Assembly: GCA_036898135.1 (NCBI GenBank)
Contig: JBAHVR010000290.1
Coordinates: forward strand, 1 to 64,000
DNA: 64,000 nucleotides
Reading direction: 5' to 3'
DNA from: Oncomelania hupensis
Taxonomy: Eukaryota; Mollusca; Gastropoda; Littorinimorpha; Pomatiopsidae
Position 1 is the stretch's first letter; the number at the start of each line of letters is the position of its first letter. Both the position numbers and the translations under genes were made by a program. Under the pieces are notes generated by a model. That model made no database searches. It had not been told where the DNA came from and worked only from the letters and a program-made list of their open reading frames with translations. Below are positions 13,501 through 22,640 of the stretch, piece by piece.

Positions 13501-16365
13501 TACGGTCCAGGGCAAGGTGGATTGCAGATGGAGAGAAAATAACAAATTATTTTTGTAACTTAGAAAAACGTCATTATATCAGTAAAGTAATGAGTAAATT
13601 AAAAGGAGAAGATGAAACATATATTACTGACAATCCTGGCATTTTGAATAAGGTAAAAACATTTTATGAAAAGTTATATAAAAAAGGGAATGTTGAAGAA
13701 GGAGAAATTACTGATTTAATTATTAACTTGCCTCGTTTGAGTGATGAAGAGTCAGATAAATTGGAAGGGGAAATTAATTACGAGGAGGCATGTTATGTAT
13801 TAAAGAACATGAAAAATCATAAAAGTCCAGGTACAGATGGATTTACTGTGGAATTTTATAAAGTATTTTGGAAGAAAATGGGTCATCTAATTGTTAGGGC
13901 ACTTAATGAAGGCTTTAGAAATGGAAAATTAACATCTGTTCAGAGAGAAGGAATTATTATATGTATTCCTAAGGGAGAAAAATCCAGAGATTTAATTCAA
14001 AATTGGAGACCTATTTCACTGTTAAATGTGATATATAAGATTGGATCGGCTTGTATTGCCTCGAGATTAAAGAAAGTGTTAGATATTCTCATAAATGAAG
14101 ATCAAACAGGTTTCATAAGTGGTAGATATATTGGAGATAATATAAGGTTATTATATGACATGATTGAATATTTAGATAGAAAAAAATTGCCTGGTTTATT
14201 ATTAAATGTTGATTTTGAAAAGGCGTTTGATTCTTTAGATTGGTCTTTTATGCATAAGGTATTAACAGAGTTTGGTTTTGGTCAAGATCTAAGAAGATGG
14301 ATTATGATTTTTTATAGTGATATTAAATCAACAGTTTTGGTAAATGGACATGCTTCAACTTGGTTTAATATTGAAAGAGGATGTAGACAGGGAGACCCAG
14401 TGTCGCCCTATTTATTCGTATTGTGTGTTGAAATCTTGGCTACAATGATTCGGGAAAATAAGGATATTAAAGGTATTATTGTTAATAATGTTGAACACAA
14501 AATTTCTCAATACGCAGATGACACAGAATTTTTACTTGAAGGGGATCAGACATCTTTTGAAAAGTGTATTGAATTGTTGGATACCTTTGGCAGAAGATCT
14601 GGTTTACGATTAAATGCAGAAAAATCTAGTGCTATGTGGTTGGGCAGTAGGAAAAACTGTCATGTACAGTACATGCAGCATTTAGGTATGACATGGAATC
14701 CTTTACAGATGAAAATTTTAGGAATATTGCTAACAAACTCAATTAATAACTGTTTTTAATTAAATTATAATGACAAATTTTATGAAGTTAGAAAATTATT
14801 TTTAATTTGGTCTAAAAGGAATATTACACCACTTGGTAGAGTTGCAGTATTGAAGTCGTTAATTCTTTCGAAGTTGGTTCATTTATGGCTGCTGCTACCA
14901 AACCCACCAGATAATGTTATAAAAGAATTGCAAACAATGTGTTATCAGTTTGTATGGAAGAAAAAACCAGATAGAATTAGTAGAAAAACTGCAATTAAAA
15001 ATGTTAAAGATGGGGGTATAGGCTTAGTGGATATTAAAAATTTTATTGTAGCTCTGAAAATGACTTGGATTAGGAAATTAAAAACTAGTCAACACAAATG
15101 GAAAAACTTTATTAAAGCAGATTTTGAATATATAGATAAAATTGAATTATACGGACCTGGAATTACTAAGTTATATAGAGCTACAAATACTTTTTGGGAA
15201 AATGTTTTTACAGGATATAAACATTTTTTCTATAAGGTTGATATAGAGCAGTCAGGAGAATTACTTGCAGAACCAATATGTTTTAATGAAAGGATAAAGG
15301 TGGGTCAAAGGTCAATTTCAAAGACTCATTGGATTGAGCATGGTGTACATTGTATTGCTGATTTTTTGAATGTTGATGGAACTTTCCTTACATGGGTTGA
15401 ATTTAACAGAAGATATAATTTAAGAGTGGACTTTCTTACATATGTTGGTTGTACGCTAGCAATTAAAGAATATATTAAAAAAACTAAAATAATAGTAACT
15501 GATAATAATCGTTTAACTTTCTGTGTTCCAATAAAGAAGATTCTCTCCACTGAAAAAGGTTGCAGGAAATTTTATGATATATTTATGAAAAACAATGTTG
15601 AGCCAAATTGTTGTAAAAAATGGAATGCTAAAGTAAATTATGTCATACAATGGAAAAAGTGTTTTTATAAAATTCAAAAAATTGGTGATATCGGAATGAG
15701 ATGGTTTCAGATGCGTATTGTACATCGCATTCTGGCAACTAATATTATTTTAAAAGAAATGGGTTTATCTCAGAGTGTAATGTGTACTTTTTGTGAAGTT
15801 GAAAGGGAGAGTATCACACACATCTTCTGGAATTGTGATTGTGTAAGACACTTCTGGAATCTTTTTGAGCGCTGGATTAAACAGACTTGTGAAAATGCAT
15901 GTAATCTAATTCTATCAGAAAGCTTAATAGTGTTTGGAATTGATCTGAATGTGAACACAGATCCTATATTTGATTTGATTTTATTATTGGCAAAACAATA
16001 TATATATGGATGTAGATATAGCAATGTAAAACCCAATGTAGAGGCATTTAAGTTTAAATTAAAATGGAGATATAATATTGAAAGGTATAATGCTAAATTG
16101 AATCAGAAAGAATCTGAATTTGATGCTGCATGGTTTTATTATAAACAGTTGATGTAATAATGTTGTATAATATATGATTCTCGCTTTCTATTTCTATTTC
16201 TTCTTTGCTTTTTTTTCTCCTTCTTCTTTTTTTTTTTTTTTTTTTTTTCCCCCACAAATTTATATGTTTAGCTCATTGCTTTGTTTGTTTATTAGTTGAG
16301 TCTGTTCGTCTTTATATATTGATCGATGTTATGCTGTTGTTAAAGGAAAAATAAATAGAAATGCG

Positions 16366-16396
<31 letters not shown>

Positions 16397-18686
16397 CTTG
16401 AAGATTTGGAGAGATTCTATTTTCTACAAGACTTGCTACCTTTACAGGACTACATGACCAGTTCTTAAGTTAACCCTTTTCCTGTAAAGCCTGCGGATGT
16501 CACTATTTTTAGTCAAGTCACCCGATGTCCGCAGACAAAACACCCCAAACAAGTGCTGCATTAGGACGCTTCCACTGCTTTATCTATAAATAGCATCGTC
16601 TCACGAATCGTAGTCTCGTGCACGAGATTTCCTGTTCTTTCCATTGGTGAGCAAAACATGGTGGTTCGTTTTCAAAAACATGCACTGCAAATTTTTGAAT
16701 ATCGACAATCTTTGTGACAATGTTTAGAGGAGCAAGAGAGGAAATTATACTAGCAGCCATTACGGACAATGGTGATTCAGAAAGTGTTTTTGAGAAAATC
16801 GAAGAAGGCGATCTTGTGCAAACTGATCCAAGCAAGGAAAGCGACTTGAATATTGATTTGGAGCATTGGAGAGATTTCTAGTCCATAATACTGTGCCACC
16901 GAGTTTGTTCTATTTTTCTAATATTTGAAATTTTTTATGGATTTATGTGCAAGGCACTCACAACAAATCATGATCCCTTGAAAGAAAAATTAATCTTGAA
17001 TTTAATAAAATTGGTTTCAGTTCAATATTTGTTGTTTTAGTGTGTGCGTGTATGGGTGATGTATAATGGGGAGTTGTTTCTCTTTAGCTGCATTTTTCTC
17101 ATTAAGCTAAAAAATAGGAGACATTTCCGACTATAAGTACAACTTTGGGATTGTGCAGCGTATATTCCCTAGTTAAAAAGTCTAGTAGATCTAGCCAATC
17201 TGGTACTGGAAGAAGTTTTTATTTTATTTTAAAACGGCCAATGTGTGATACATGCAGTATTCTTAAACGCTGGTCAATTAAAAGCATGATGGCAATTCAC
17301 TGTGGTGTAAGTGTAACCGCTCTCAATCTGCTAACTGCTGTGTTTAGTAAAGAATTGGCCCCAGGCAGGCAGATAAACCATTGGCTTCGTTCTGATTCCA
17401 AACTAAATCAAAGTATTTCAATATCAAGTAAAAACTAACAACACAAATTATTTAACAAAACAGCTTTTTACGTCAAATTTTAAAAGATACTTACGATGCA
17501 GTAAACTTGATGAAAAGCTGGATGGATCTTCCTTCTTCTTTCTCTTTCGGCTTTTGCCTCCCTTTCGTGGAGACTGTATTGGGGAAGCCACACTGCATAA
17601 AACGCACAACACTGTCATCAAAGGGATAACAAATTAAAAGGAACAGAACTGACTTATTATACAAATGGCTGTTCATGACATATAATGATATATATCAAAT
17701 GAAGTGCACTCTAGACTAGAGAAATTGTAGATTTTAAACTGCTGGTGGAAGATTGTATAAAAATGGGCTAAAAACCTGTATTTTACTGTCAAACCATAAA
17801 CAGGTCTGATTAAATAATAGCTATATGGACGTGGATATGACTACCAGGTGCATTGGGCCATCGTTAGCCTACACCGTGGCTAAAGCTAAAACTGTTGTTA
17901 AAAAGGCTTTAAGTCTGGCATAGTAGTAAGTGCAACGATCACGATTCAGCTTGTTACAAATGAATATCATCATCATCATTACCTGTAAGTTGTCCACACG
18001 ATATGAATGTCTCTCCTAAACCATAGTCAACAGGACATCTAAGTGTTACTATACCTTGGAGAATCAGTCTGTGCGACAGAGTCTTCTCCATCACTGGCTG
18101 CATTCCTGTGTAAAAAGAGCAACAACCTATGTACTTTAAACAAAAAAATCAATATTAATTATGATACCTCATTTCAAGACATAAATTTGCTACAATACTC
18201 AAGTTTTGTGGCAGCAAGGCACACTTTCATTATGAAAAACAAAAATGTTAATGTAAAATTCCATCACTTTTTGCGCGAACTGATGCAAATGTGAAAGAAT
18301 TTAACAGCAGGATTTTTTTTTCTCCCTCCTACGAAAATAATGATAGATTTAAATAATATCCCACCAATCGATATGAACGTGCCATTTTAAACTGTCAACA
18401 ACACTTACAATAATGGTCTGCCATATGTTGTGATATGAGGGTAAATTTTAGACAAATGTTAACAAACCCATCATCTTTCTTTTCCACCAAATGTTGCAGT
18501 GTGGCATCTAGTCGGAATCTTGCTGTGGAAACCTCCACTGCAATTAGAAGGAAAACCATTTAAAAGACAAACTTCGTTCTAATTTCTACTACACATATTA
18601 TAACATATTTATATTAACAGACCTGATATTGATCTAAGAGAGGTTTCCGCGGAACGTGCGACTATGTCACGCCTTGTGACAGACAT
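3108..18686 (-). CDS. LIN37: LIN37, MuvB/DREAM complex subunit (8 coding exons, 244 aa)
   Basis: LIN37 is a subunit of MuvB (LIN9, LIN37, LIN52, LIN54, RBAP48), which represses cell-cycle genes as part of DREAM in the nucleus. Exons on the minus strand: 18686-18623, 18537-18468, 18105-18055, 17592-17495, 8297-8134, 6634-6515, 4082-4009, 3201-3108. All junctions are GT-AG and the phases join to one 735-nt frame. The 244-aa length is close to human LIN37 (246 aa). Hallmarks are an N-terminal helix with [13 protein letters not shown], a basic stretch KSRKRKKK, then [13 protein letters not shown] and the CRAW box at about residues 119-125 (PICRAWM). The C-terminal [14 protein letters not shown] and [15 protein letters not shown] match the family's final helices. 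Intron 4 is 9.2 kb because of an L1-like insertion. No disruption is seen, so the gene is probably functional. Confidence 0.94.
3686..3735. repeat. (TAA)n microsatellite
   Basis: About 16 uninterrupted TAA units in LIN37 intron 7. Confidence 0.95.
4009..4082 (-). CDS. LIN37: LIN37 exon 7
   Basis: Encodes [19 protein letters not shown], matching the NMQRWKRIRQ helix of vertebrate LIN37. Acceptor GTATAG, donor GTAAGT, leaving phase 2. Confidence 0.92.
4541..6053. mobile_element. Inner inverted-repeat DNA element
   Basis: Termini CATGGGTGCCACC (4541-4553) and GGTGGCACCCATG (6041-6053) are perfect inverted repeats. They are flanked by the direct repeat TAAAGTA (4534-4540 and 6054-6060), so this element inserted into the older one at 4421-6370. 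It has GC-rich tracts near 4580-4665. On the minus strand at about 5640-5750 it has a short peptide, KNKWGWEWM, related to fragments at 35656-36120 and 37866-38110. Confidence 0.65.
4945..5613. mobile_element. Third nested element, hAT-like ends
   Basis: The left end CAGGCGCGGATCTT (4945-4958) and the inverse of the right end, CAGGGGCGGATCTT (5600-5613), differ at one base. CAGGGGCGGATC is typical of hAT-type termini. GTGTGCACGTGCAC-like arms continue inward. It holds (C)n, (CA)n, poly-T tracts and a short direct repeat at 5249-5280 and 5288-5319. No TSD is clear. Confidence 0.5.
6101..6186. repeat. 50-bp tandem duplication
   Basis: The segment with ATGAAAATCAGCTTGTTG starts at 6101 and again at 6151, differing by one base over the first 36 bp. 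Confidence 0.9.
6515..6634 (-). CDS. LIN37: LIN37 exon 6
   Basis: Encodes [11 protein letters not shown] and [11 protein letters not shown], a proline-rich linker matching the YKLPPPTPP segment of human LIN37. It is 40 codons long, in phase 0 at both ends. Confidence 0.9.
6635..8133. other. LIN37 intron 5
   Basis: AT-rich intron with no recognised element. Short poly-A and poly-T runs occur around 7305 and 7456. A GC-richer patch lies at 7855-7905. Confidence 0.5.
8134..8297 (-). CDS. LIN37: LIN37 exon 5 (CRAW box)
   Basis: Encodes [13 protein letters not shown] and LYPICRAWM, the most conserved part of the family, needed for DREAM repression in mammals. The acceptor CTGCAG is preceded by a C/T-rich tract and the donor is GTAAGC. 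Confidence 0.96.
8348..8364 (+). promoter_or_regulatory. LINE 5' end with YY1-type motif
   Basis: The first bases of the element carry CCAAGATGGC (8350-8359), the YY1 site consensus, followed by GGAAT. Human L1 begins with a very similar GCCAAGATGGCCGAAT, where YY1 sets the start site. A role in this species is inferred. Confidence 0.6.
8689..9645 (+). CDS. L1-like ORF1 protein (RNA-binding chaperone type)
   Basis: A 318-aa protein from ATG 8689. ORF1 proteins of L1-type elements trimerise through a coiled coil, bind the element RNA and form the retrotransposition particle. Residues about 70-160 are rich in K/E heptads (for example [20 protein letters not shown]), typical of a coiled coil. 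The RRM-like part follows with [16 protein letters not shown], then ACHRVGQGG and [17 protein letters not shown], as in Transposase_22-type ORF1p. A Gly/Ser/Asn-rich loop lies at about 210-225. The frame is intact and is followed by a short gap and then the 2.7 kb spacer. Confidence 0.88.
   Translation: MATISHYFTSSAGKRKELLSESSEGSPVLGQPFKKINQNLCSDSDSSFHLEGVTCDSDSIDSKMDIQETLLAMQRTMSFLSTKNDIQELKSDMATEIEKLKAEFSSMTQRMQDKIEQIEGKCFEVEIKIDSMTEEAKKIKNENIELRQKLEKVEGDLNDLQQYERRCNLRIYNVKEKADEKTEGVVSKILTELIGVKTTPEDFEACHRVGQGGGRSGSSNNNRNTNRPILVRFKNRNLRDKVLESRKKLKGNSDKVTVMEDLTAYNAKLSKEAYQHSAVLASWSSNGKIFAKLKNGKRLQLKYGTDVDKLFQKEMTVK
9646..12377 (+). other. L1-like inter-ORF region
   Basis: 2.7 kb of very AT-rich DNA between the two ORFs, far longer than the short spacers usual for L1. 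It holds (TTA)n at about 10543-10584, (TGT)n near 10670, poly-T at about 11008-11030, a TTTTG run near 11040-11066 and a 282-bp tandem duplication at 11608-12172. No coding region is seen. Confidence 0.6.
11608..12172 (+). repeat. 282-bp tandem duplication inside the LINE
   Basis: The unit beginning GGATATGA starts at 11608 and again at 11890. It includes AAACAAGGGAGGAAACTAAA, TTTGTACACGCTGATATTTG and a TTATTATTG tail. The copies differ at only a few positions, so the duplication is recent. Confidence 0.93.
12378..16157 (+). pseudogene. L1-like ORF2 (endonuclease-RT), one premature stop
   Basis: The frame runs 1,260 codons, near the usual L1 ORF2 length, with a single in-frame TAA at 14757-14759 (codon 794). 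Part 1 is 793 aa. It has the APE-type endonuclease ([35 protein letters not shown]) and the RT ([45 protein letters not shown], and YADD at about 711-714). After the stop the same frame goes on to 16157 with [18 protein letters not shown] and a CCHC knuckle [18 protein letters not shown] at about 1135. The endonuclease has D where L1 usually has E (QDTH for QETH). The stop falls after the RT core, so the C-terminal domain would be lost without readthrough. Confidence 0.92.
16405..17494. other. LIN37 intron 4, part upstream of the LINE
   Basis: Not clearly assignable. A plus-strand frame of about 54 codons from ATG 16720 is acidic ([10 protein letters not shown]), and a TTAACCC lies at 16461-16467. 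This recalls a piggyBac N-terminus, but no second end or catalytic region is present, so I make no call. Confidence 0.3.
17495..17592 (-). CDS. LIN37: LIN37 exon 4
   Basis: Encodes [20 protein letters not shown], a basic segment matching the KRRKKRRE stretch of vertebrate LIN37. The donor GTAAGT leaves phase 1. The next exon lies 9.2 kb away, beyond the L1-like insertion. Confidence 0.9.
18055..18105 (-). CDS. LIN37: LIN37 exon 3
   Basis: A 51-bp exon after a T-rich ACACAG acceptor, encoding the acidic linker [16 protein letters not shown]. It enters and leaves in phase 2. Confidence 0.8.
18468..18537 (-). CDS. LIN37: LIN37 exon 2
   Basis: Acceptor TTGCAG. It encodes [18 protein letters not shown], matching the conserved N-terminal LDAVLQ-LLEK helix of LIN37. 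The donor GTTTGT leaves phase 2. Confidence 0.9.
18623..18686 (-). CDS. LIN37: LIN37 exon 1
   Basis: Starts at ATG 18686 (MSVTRRDIV) and ends in phase 1 at a GTCTGT donor. Upstream codons do not extend the homology, and this ATG is the first that joins in phase to exon 2. Confidence 0.85.
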
Positions 18687-18820
18687 TTTGAAGTCCAATG
18701 AGTCTGATGACGTCCACAAATCCACAACTTGAACGGCGAAAATATATACACAGAAACAGTCAACGCTGCACCACTAATCCAAAACAAAGTATGGCGCCGC
18801 AAAACTGGAAGCAAGTAAAG
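18687..18820 (-). promoter_or_regulatory. LIN37: LIN37 upstream region
   Basis: Immediately upstream of the ATG is GGACGTCATCA (inverse at 18704-18714), close to a CRE. A GC-rich GGCGCCGC lies near 18793-18800. The transcription start is not defined; these are candidate proximal promoter elements only. Confidence 0.3.
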
Positions 18821-19254
18821 CAACTTTCGTCTTTCGATACAAAAAAAAAAAAATTTTAAGTGTCCGCGGATTGTTTCGCATTTACATTTTTTAAATTTTT
18901 TTTATTTCTTCGTTTTTGTTTTCGCGGATTTCCACGATTTCGCGGAGAACTATCAGGTCTGTTTTATATTTATTATCCAATGACAATGTGAAACTGTGCG
19001 TTTGTTCACATTCACCTTCTTGCAGAGCAACATGCGCTCCACGATCATGCCATTTGTAGTATTACTTGGAAGGGCGTTGCAAGTTTTTAGGTTTGGATCA
19101 TAGAAATACTGTCGTTTTATACCTAACTTTAGAATATGTACTCCAATATTCCTTTCTGAAATGCATACTTTCAGGTCGTGTTCAGAAGTTTTAAAAATTG
19201 TCTTCCTGCATCACTAGCCCATTTTCTACAGCACTTTCAATTTCATTTTTCAAT

Positions 19255-20400
19255 AAAAGTCCTTATAGTGGATCACCAACAGTTTTTTCAAAAACTTCCT
19301 CTCTGCAGCATGAGTATTTTATGAGTGATTGTAAAGAAAGGTGTAAGATTAGTGCCGGTGCCGAGAGGGATCTTGGAGTGATTGTGAATACAGAGCTCAG
19401 CTTTGAGAACCACATTGAGAGTACTGTTAAGAAAGCCAACAAAATATCAGTCCTGCTTGTAAGAATAATAAGCAATAAATCCAAGGACATAATGGTCCCC
19501 CTCTTTAAGGCTTTTATACGTCCCATCTTGGAGTACGCTAACCCCATCTGATGCCCATACTTGAAGAGGCATGTTGACCGTGACGTGATCAAGGGTATCC
19601 AGCGCAGATTCACCAGGAAGATATGCGAAATGTTAGGACTCTCCTATGAGGAGAGACTGAAGTTACTGAGGTTGCCCAGTTTAGAGTATAGGAGAGAGCG
19701 GGGTGACTTAATCGAAATTTTTTAAAGTGCACAATTTGTATGACTTTTAACCATTTGTTTTCTTTTAAAATTTAATGGCGTTGGTTTAACACAAGGTCAC
19801 AAATTTAAACTTACTAAAACTTTTAATTATACTCGCAAATTTTAGAAGCATTTCAGTTATGTTGCTAGAAATTTTCAGCATAGGTCATTTGGCCGATTCA
19901 GTCACAAACCTTTAAGACATTTTGAAAATCTTTCGGCCATTATTTTGACTTCTTTCCAACACCAAACGAGAGGCCACTGATAAGTTCCGGTTTGTTTTTC
20001 GGCGGCATTTCGAAAACGAAAAGTTTTATTGCCGGAAGCACGCCGTTCGTTATTTATCCGATAGGAAATTAATATGGCCAGAAGCAATAACAACAAAACA
20101 GACATGAGACAAGCAAACAAAAAACGGACAAATGGTGGCCGATTGAGGTGTAAAACATTATGACCCTATCAGAACATGACTCTTTCGGACATTTTGGATT
20201 TTTTTTGGTGAATGGCTGATTTGCCGACGAAAACGACATCACTGGTATTTTACTAATAGAGTCGTAACCCCTTGGAATAACCTGACTGCCGAGGCTGTGG
20301 ATGCTAAAGCACTCAATGTGTTCAAGAATAGTATGGACAAAATAATCATTTAAGGATAGCATCTACTCCACCAAATTGGAATCTAAAAAATTCTAAAATG
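19255..20400 (+). mobile_element. CR1-like LINE RT C-terminal fragment, interrupted
   Basis: Plus-strand frames give ERDLGVIVNTELSFENHI, KANKISVLLVRII, LFKAFIRPILEYANPI and IQRRFTRKI, the typical post-RT region of CR1/Jockey-type LINEs. After about 360 bp of unrelated sequence the end resumes at about 20250 with NRVVTPWNNLTAEAV and a stop. Stops and frameshifts show it is dead. Confidence 0.7.
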
Positions 20401-20545
20401 GTAGGCACTGAGGCCAGGGGTCTGGGTTTTAGGACCCTCATCAAGATCGAATAGGAGGGCCAAACTACTATGCTATGAAACAGCTTTAGAACCTGTAGAG
20501 TGTTGTACTACTGTAGGCCTACTTAGTAGTAGTAGTTTATGGAGT

Positions 20546-20783
20546 GAATGAACATTGAGGTTTAACGTCTACAACCACCACTGGCGATATGGCAGACGGG
20601 GATAACCATCCCAGGGAAAGAGGGGTAGGGACCTGAATCAACACTGAACCACCAAAGCAATCATACTGCTAAAACGGACAGTAAAAATTGCCACATTTTA
20701 TATCGCCCACCACGGGATTCGAACCTGGGTCATTGGTGTGCCAGGCGAACGCTCTACCAATTGAGCTACGCCGGCGGGCCAAA
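20546..20783 (-). mobile_element. tRNA-derived SINE
   Basis: The minus strand starts with a tRNA-like head at about 20780-20704: box A as TAGCTCAATTGGTAGAGCG and box B as GGTTCGAATCC. A non-tRNA body follows to 20546. The flanks share TTATGGAGT (20537-20545 and 20784-20792), a 9-bp TSD. The acceptor and D-arm spacing is wrong for a functional tRNA. Confidence 0.75.
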
Positions 20784-20909
20784 TTATGGAGTCAACACTT
20801 AAGTAAATCACAGGCTCGGAAGTCTCTTTTTAATCTATTCTTAGTAACTTCGTACTCTCTCTCTCTCTGGAAAATCACCGAGTATTATTTCGTCTTAGTA
20901 ACTTCGTAA

Positions 20910-20910
<1 letters not shown>

Positions 20911-20961
<51 letters not shown>
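20911..20961. repeat. (CT)n microsatellite
   Basis: About 25 CT units. Confidence 0.95.
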
Positions 20962-20966
<5 letters not shown>

Positions 20967-22235
20967 GTCTGTAAGATCATTGAGTATTATAATTATAGCG
21001 AGGCCTAAGGCTTAGAGTTAGACTACCAGTAATTCACTAATTCACTATTCACTAAATAATAGTAAATTCAGTAATTCTGTACTGGGCCTGTTAGTAATCA
21101 AGCTTAAAACGTACTATTTGAGCTTAGTTCCAACAAGATCAAGCAAATATAACAAAATAGTTATTTTATATTAACGGACAAACCTATTCTTTGATAATTA
21201 CCGTGTCTGCTTTTCCCAGACATGACGACTTTGTTGTGAAAATCTTCAACAGTGGGTATCTTTCGATTAGACCGCGAGAACAAGACCGGAAATAGCCTTT
21301 TACCGAAAACGCAATGAAAATAATAAAACGGTTGCTCTGAACATAGAACGACAGCGCAGCGTACGTTCTTGATAGTCTGGTTTTCTTTGACATAGCCCAA
21401 TATATTATAGTGAATGCTTTATGTTATGCTCTCGCCTTTAAAATAGTACAATGGTAATTTCATAATGCAATTCTTGTTCTGCTTTGTATGTTATTTTATA
21501 TCCATCTACCAAATCCTCCATTGTTTGACTGTACGACTCTTGTACGCCCATTACCAAAGAAGGGGCAAAAAAAAAACTTGAGAAGACAGTAGAAAAAAAG
21601 GAAATAAATAAAAACAAGAAGAACTTAAATATAAAACAAAAATAAGACAATAAATAAACTAAACTATTTTTTAATGTTCTAAACAAAAGTTGGAGAGAAG
21701 CAAACAGAAATGAAGATTTAAAAAATCTAAGGAAATGGGTGTGGTGGATGGGGAGGAGGGACAAATGGCGGGTGTGCTTGCAAAAATATTCAGTTATTTT
21801 GTATTTCCTTTTTGACCTATGTACATGTAATTCAACAGAAAGATATAAAACAAACAAGAGGGCAGACGCTGAAAAGGCACAGCAAGAGTGACCAAGAAAA
21901 CAAAAGAAAACACAAAACAAGCACACACAAAATAATATGCATGTATCTACATAGTTAACAAATAACAAACGAATAAAAAAAATAAGAAGTTGGTTAATTT
22001 GCATTTCATTCAAACATTTTATTTTATTGTAAACACAGAAACAAACAATTTTTTTTTCATTTGCAATATACAACCATCAATAATGTTACGGTCACACACA
22101 CATTCACAAACACACATTTTTGTAGAAACGATCGACGTTGTGATGACTGTTGTGAAACTCTACATACATTATTTTGACACACTTCCCTTTGTTTGACATT
22201 ATTTTGACATTTTCTTTTTTTTAAGCTATCCCAAA

Positions 22236-22270
22236 CCATAACCCTAACCCTTAACCTAACCCTAAGCCTA
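22236..22270. repeat. Telomere-like CCCTAA patch
   Basis: Contains ACCCTAACCCTTAACCTAAC and CCCTAAGCC, imperfect copies of the metazoan telomere unit inside the arm. Confidence 0.6.
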
Positions 22271-22640
22271 AAACAACTGTAACTCTACCGGAACACGTAC
22301 TATTGTGACGTCAAAATAACGGAGCCGTCAAAAAAAGTCAAAAGAAGGTATGCAGAGTTTCAAGTGTATGTCAGAGTAACGTCGTTTCTACATGCCCACA
22401 TTCACACACACAAATGCACTTACACAAATTCATAGATACACACCCACAGTCAAAGACACACAACTACCAGGGCGCTCCTCATTACGCCGAGATCGGACGT
22501 AATCACGCCTTAAACCCTCAAAATCACACCTTAGAATCGCCAATCAGGCGTGAGAAGTACGTCTTAAATGTTACAATTGGTGCTGAAATCACGCCTGAAA
22601 AATCTATCTACGACATGAAAAGACCAGAAACGCGATGTTT

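Larger units (their letters stand above)
8348..16391 (+). mobile_element. Full-length L1-like LINE in LIN37 intron 4
   Basis: This non-LTR retrotransposon is antisense to LIN37. The TSD AAAGACTTGAAGA lies at 8335-8347 and, right after the poly-A tail (about 16366-16391), at 16392-16404. It has a 5' UTR of about 340 bp, ORF1 (8689-9645), an unusually long 2.7 kb inter-ORF region, and ORF2 (12378-16157) with one in-frame stop. An AATAAA lies just before the tail at 16350-16355. Perfect TSDs and long frames indicate a recent insertion. The RT ([14 protein letters not shown]) and the C-terminal CCHC knuckle place it in the L1/Tx1 group; the clade call is by pattern only. Confidence 0.93.
20793..22628. 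other. Intergenic DNA, AT-rich
   Basis: Holds (CT)n at about 20911-20961 and a telomere-like patch at 22236-22270. Around 21438-22073 is a long low-complexity frame without known domains that I do not accept as a gene. Confidence 0.4.

Noticed and set aside
16462..16880. Possible piggyBac remnant (TTAACCC and an acidic 54-codon frame)
   Set aside because: No matching second end and no DDD catalytic region was found. The resemblance is too weak.
20704..20780. Possible tRNA gene
   Set aside because: Boxes A and B are good, but the stem spacing is wrong and a body and TSD follow, so it is a SINE head. The same applies to 25700-25788.
21438..22073. 211-aa minus-strand frame rich in Phe and Leu
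   Set aside because: It is low-complexity AT-rich DNA without a known domain or splice support; the hydrophobic runs come from poly-A tracts on the plus strand.
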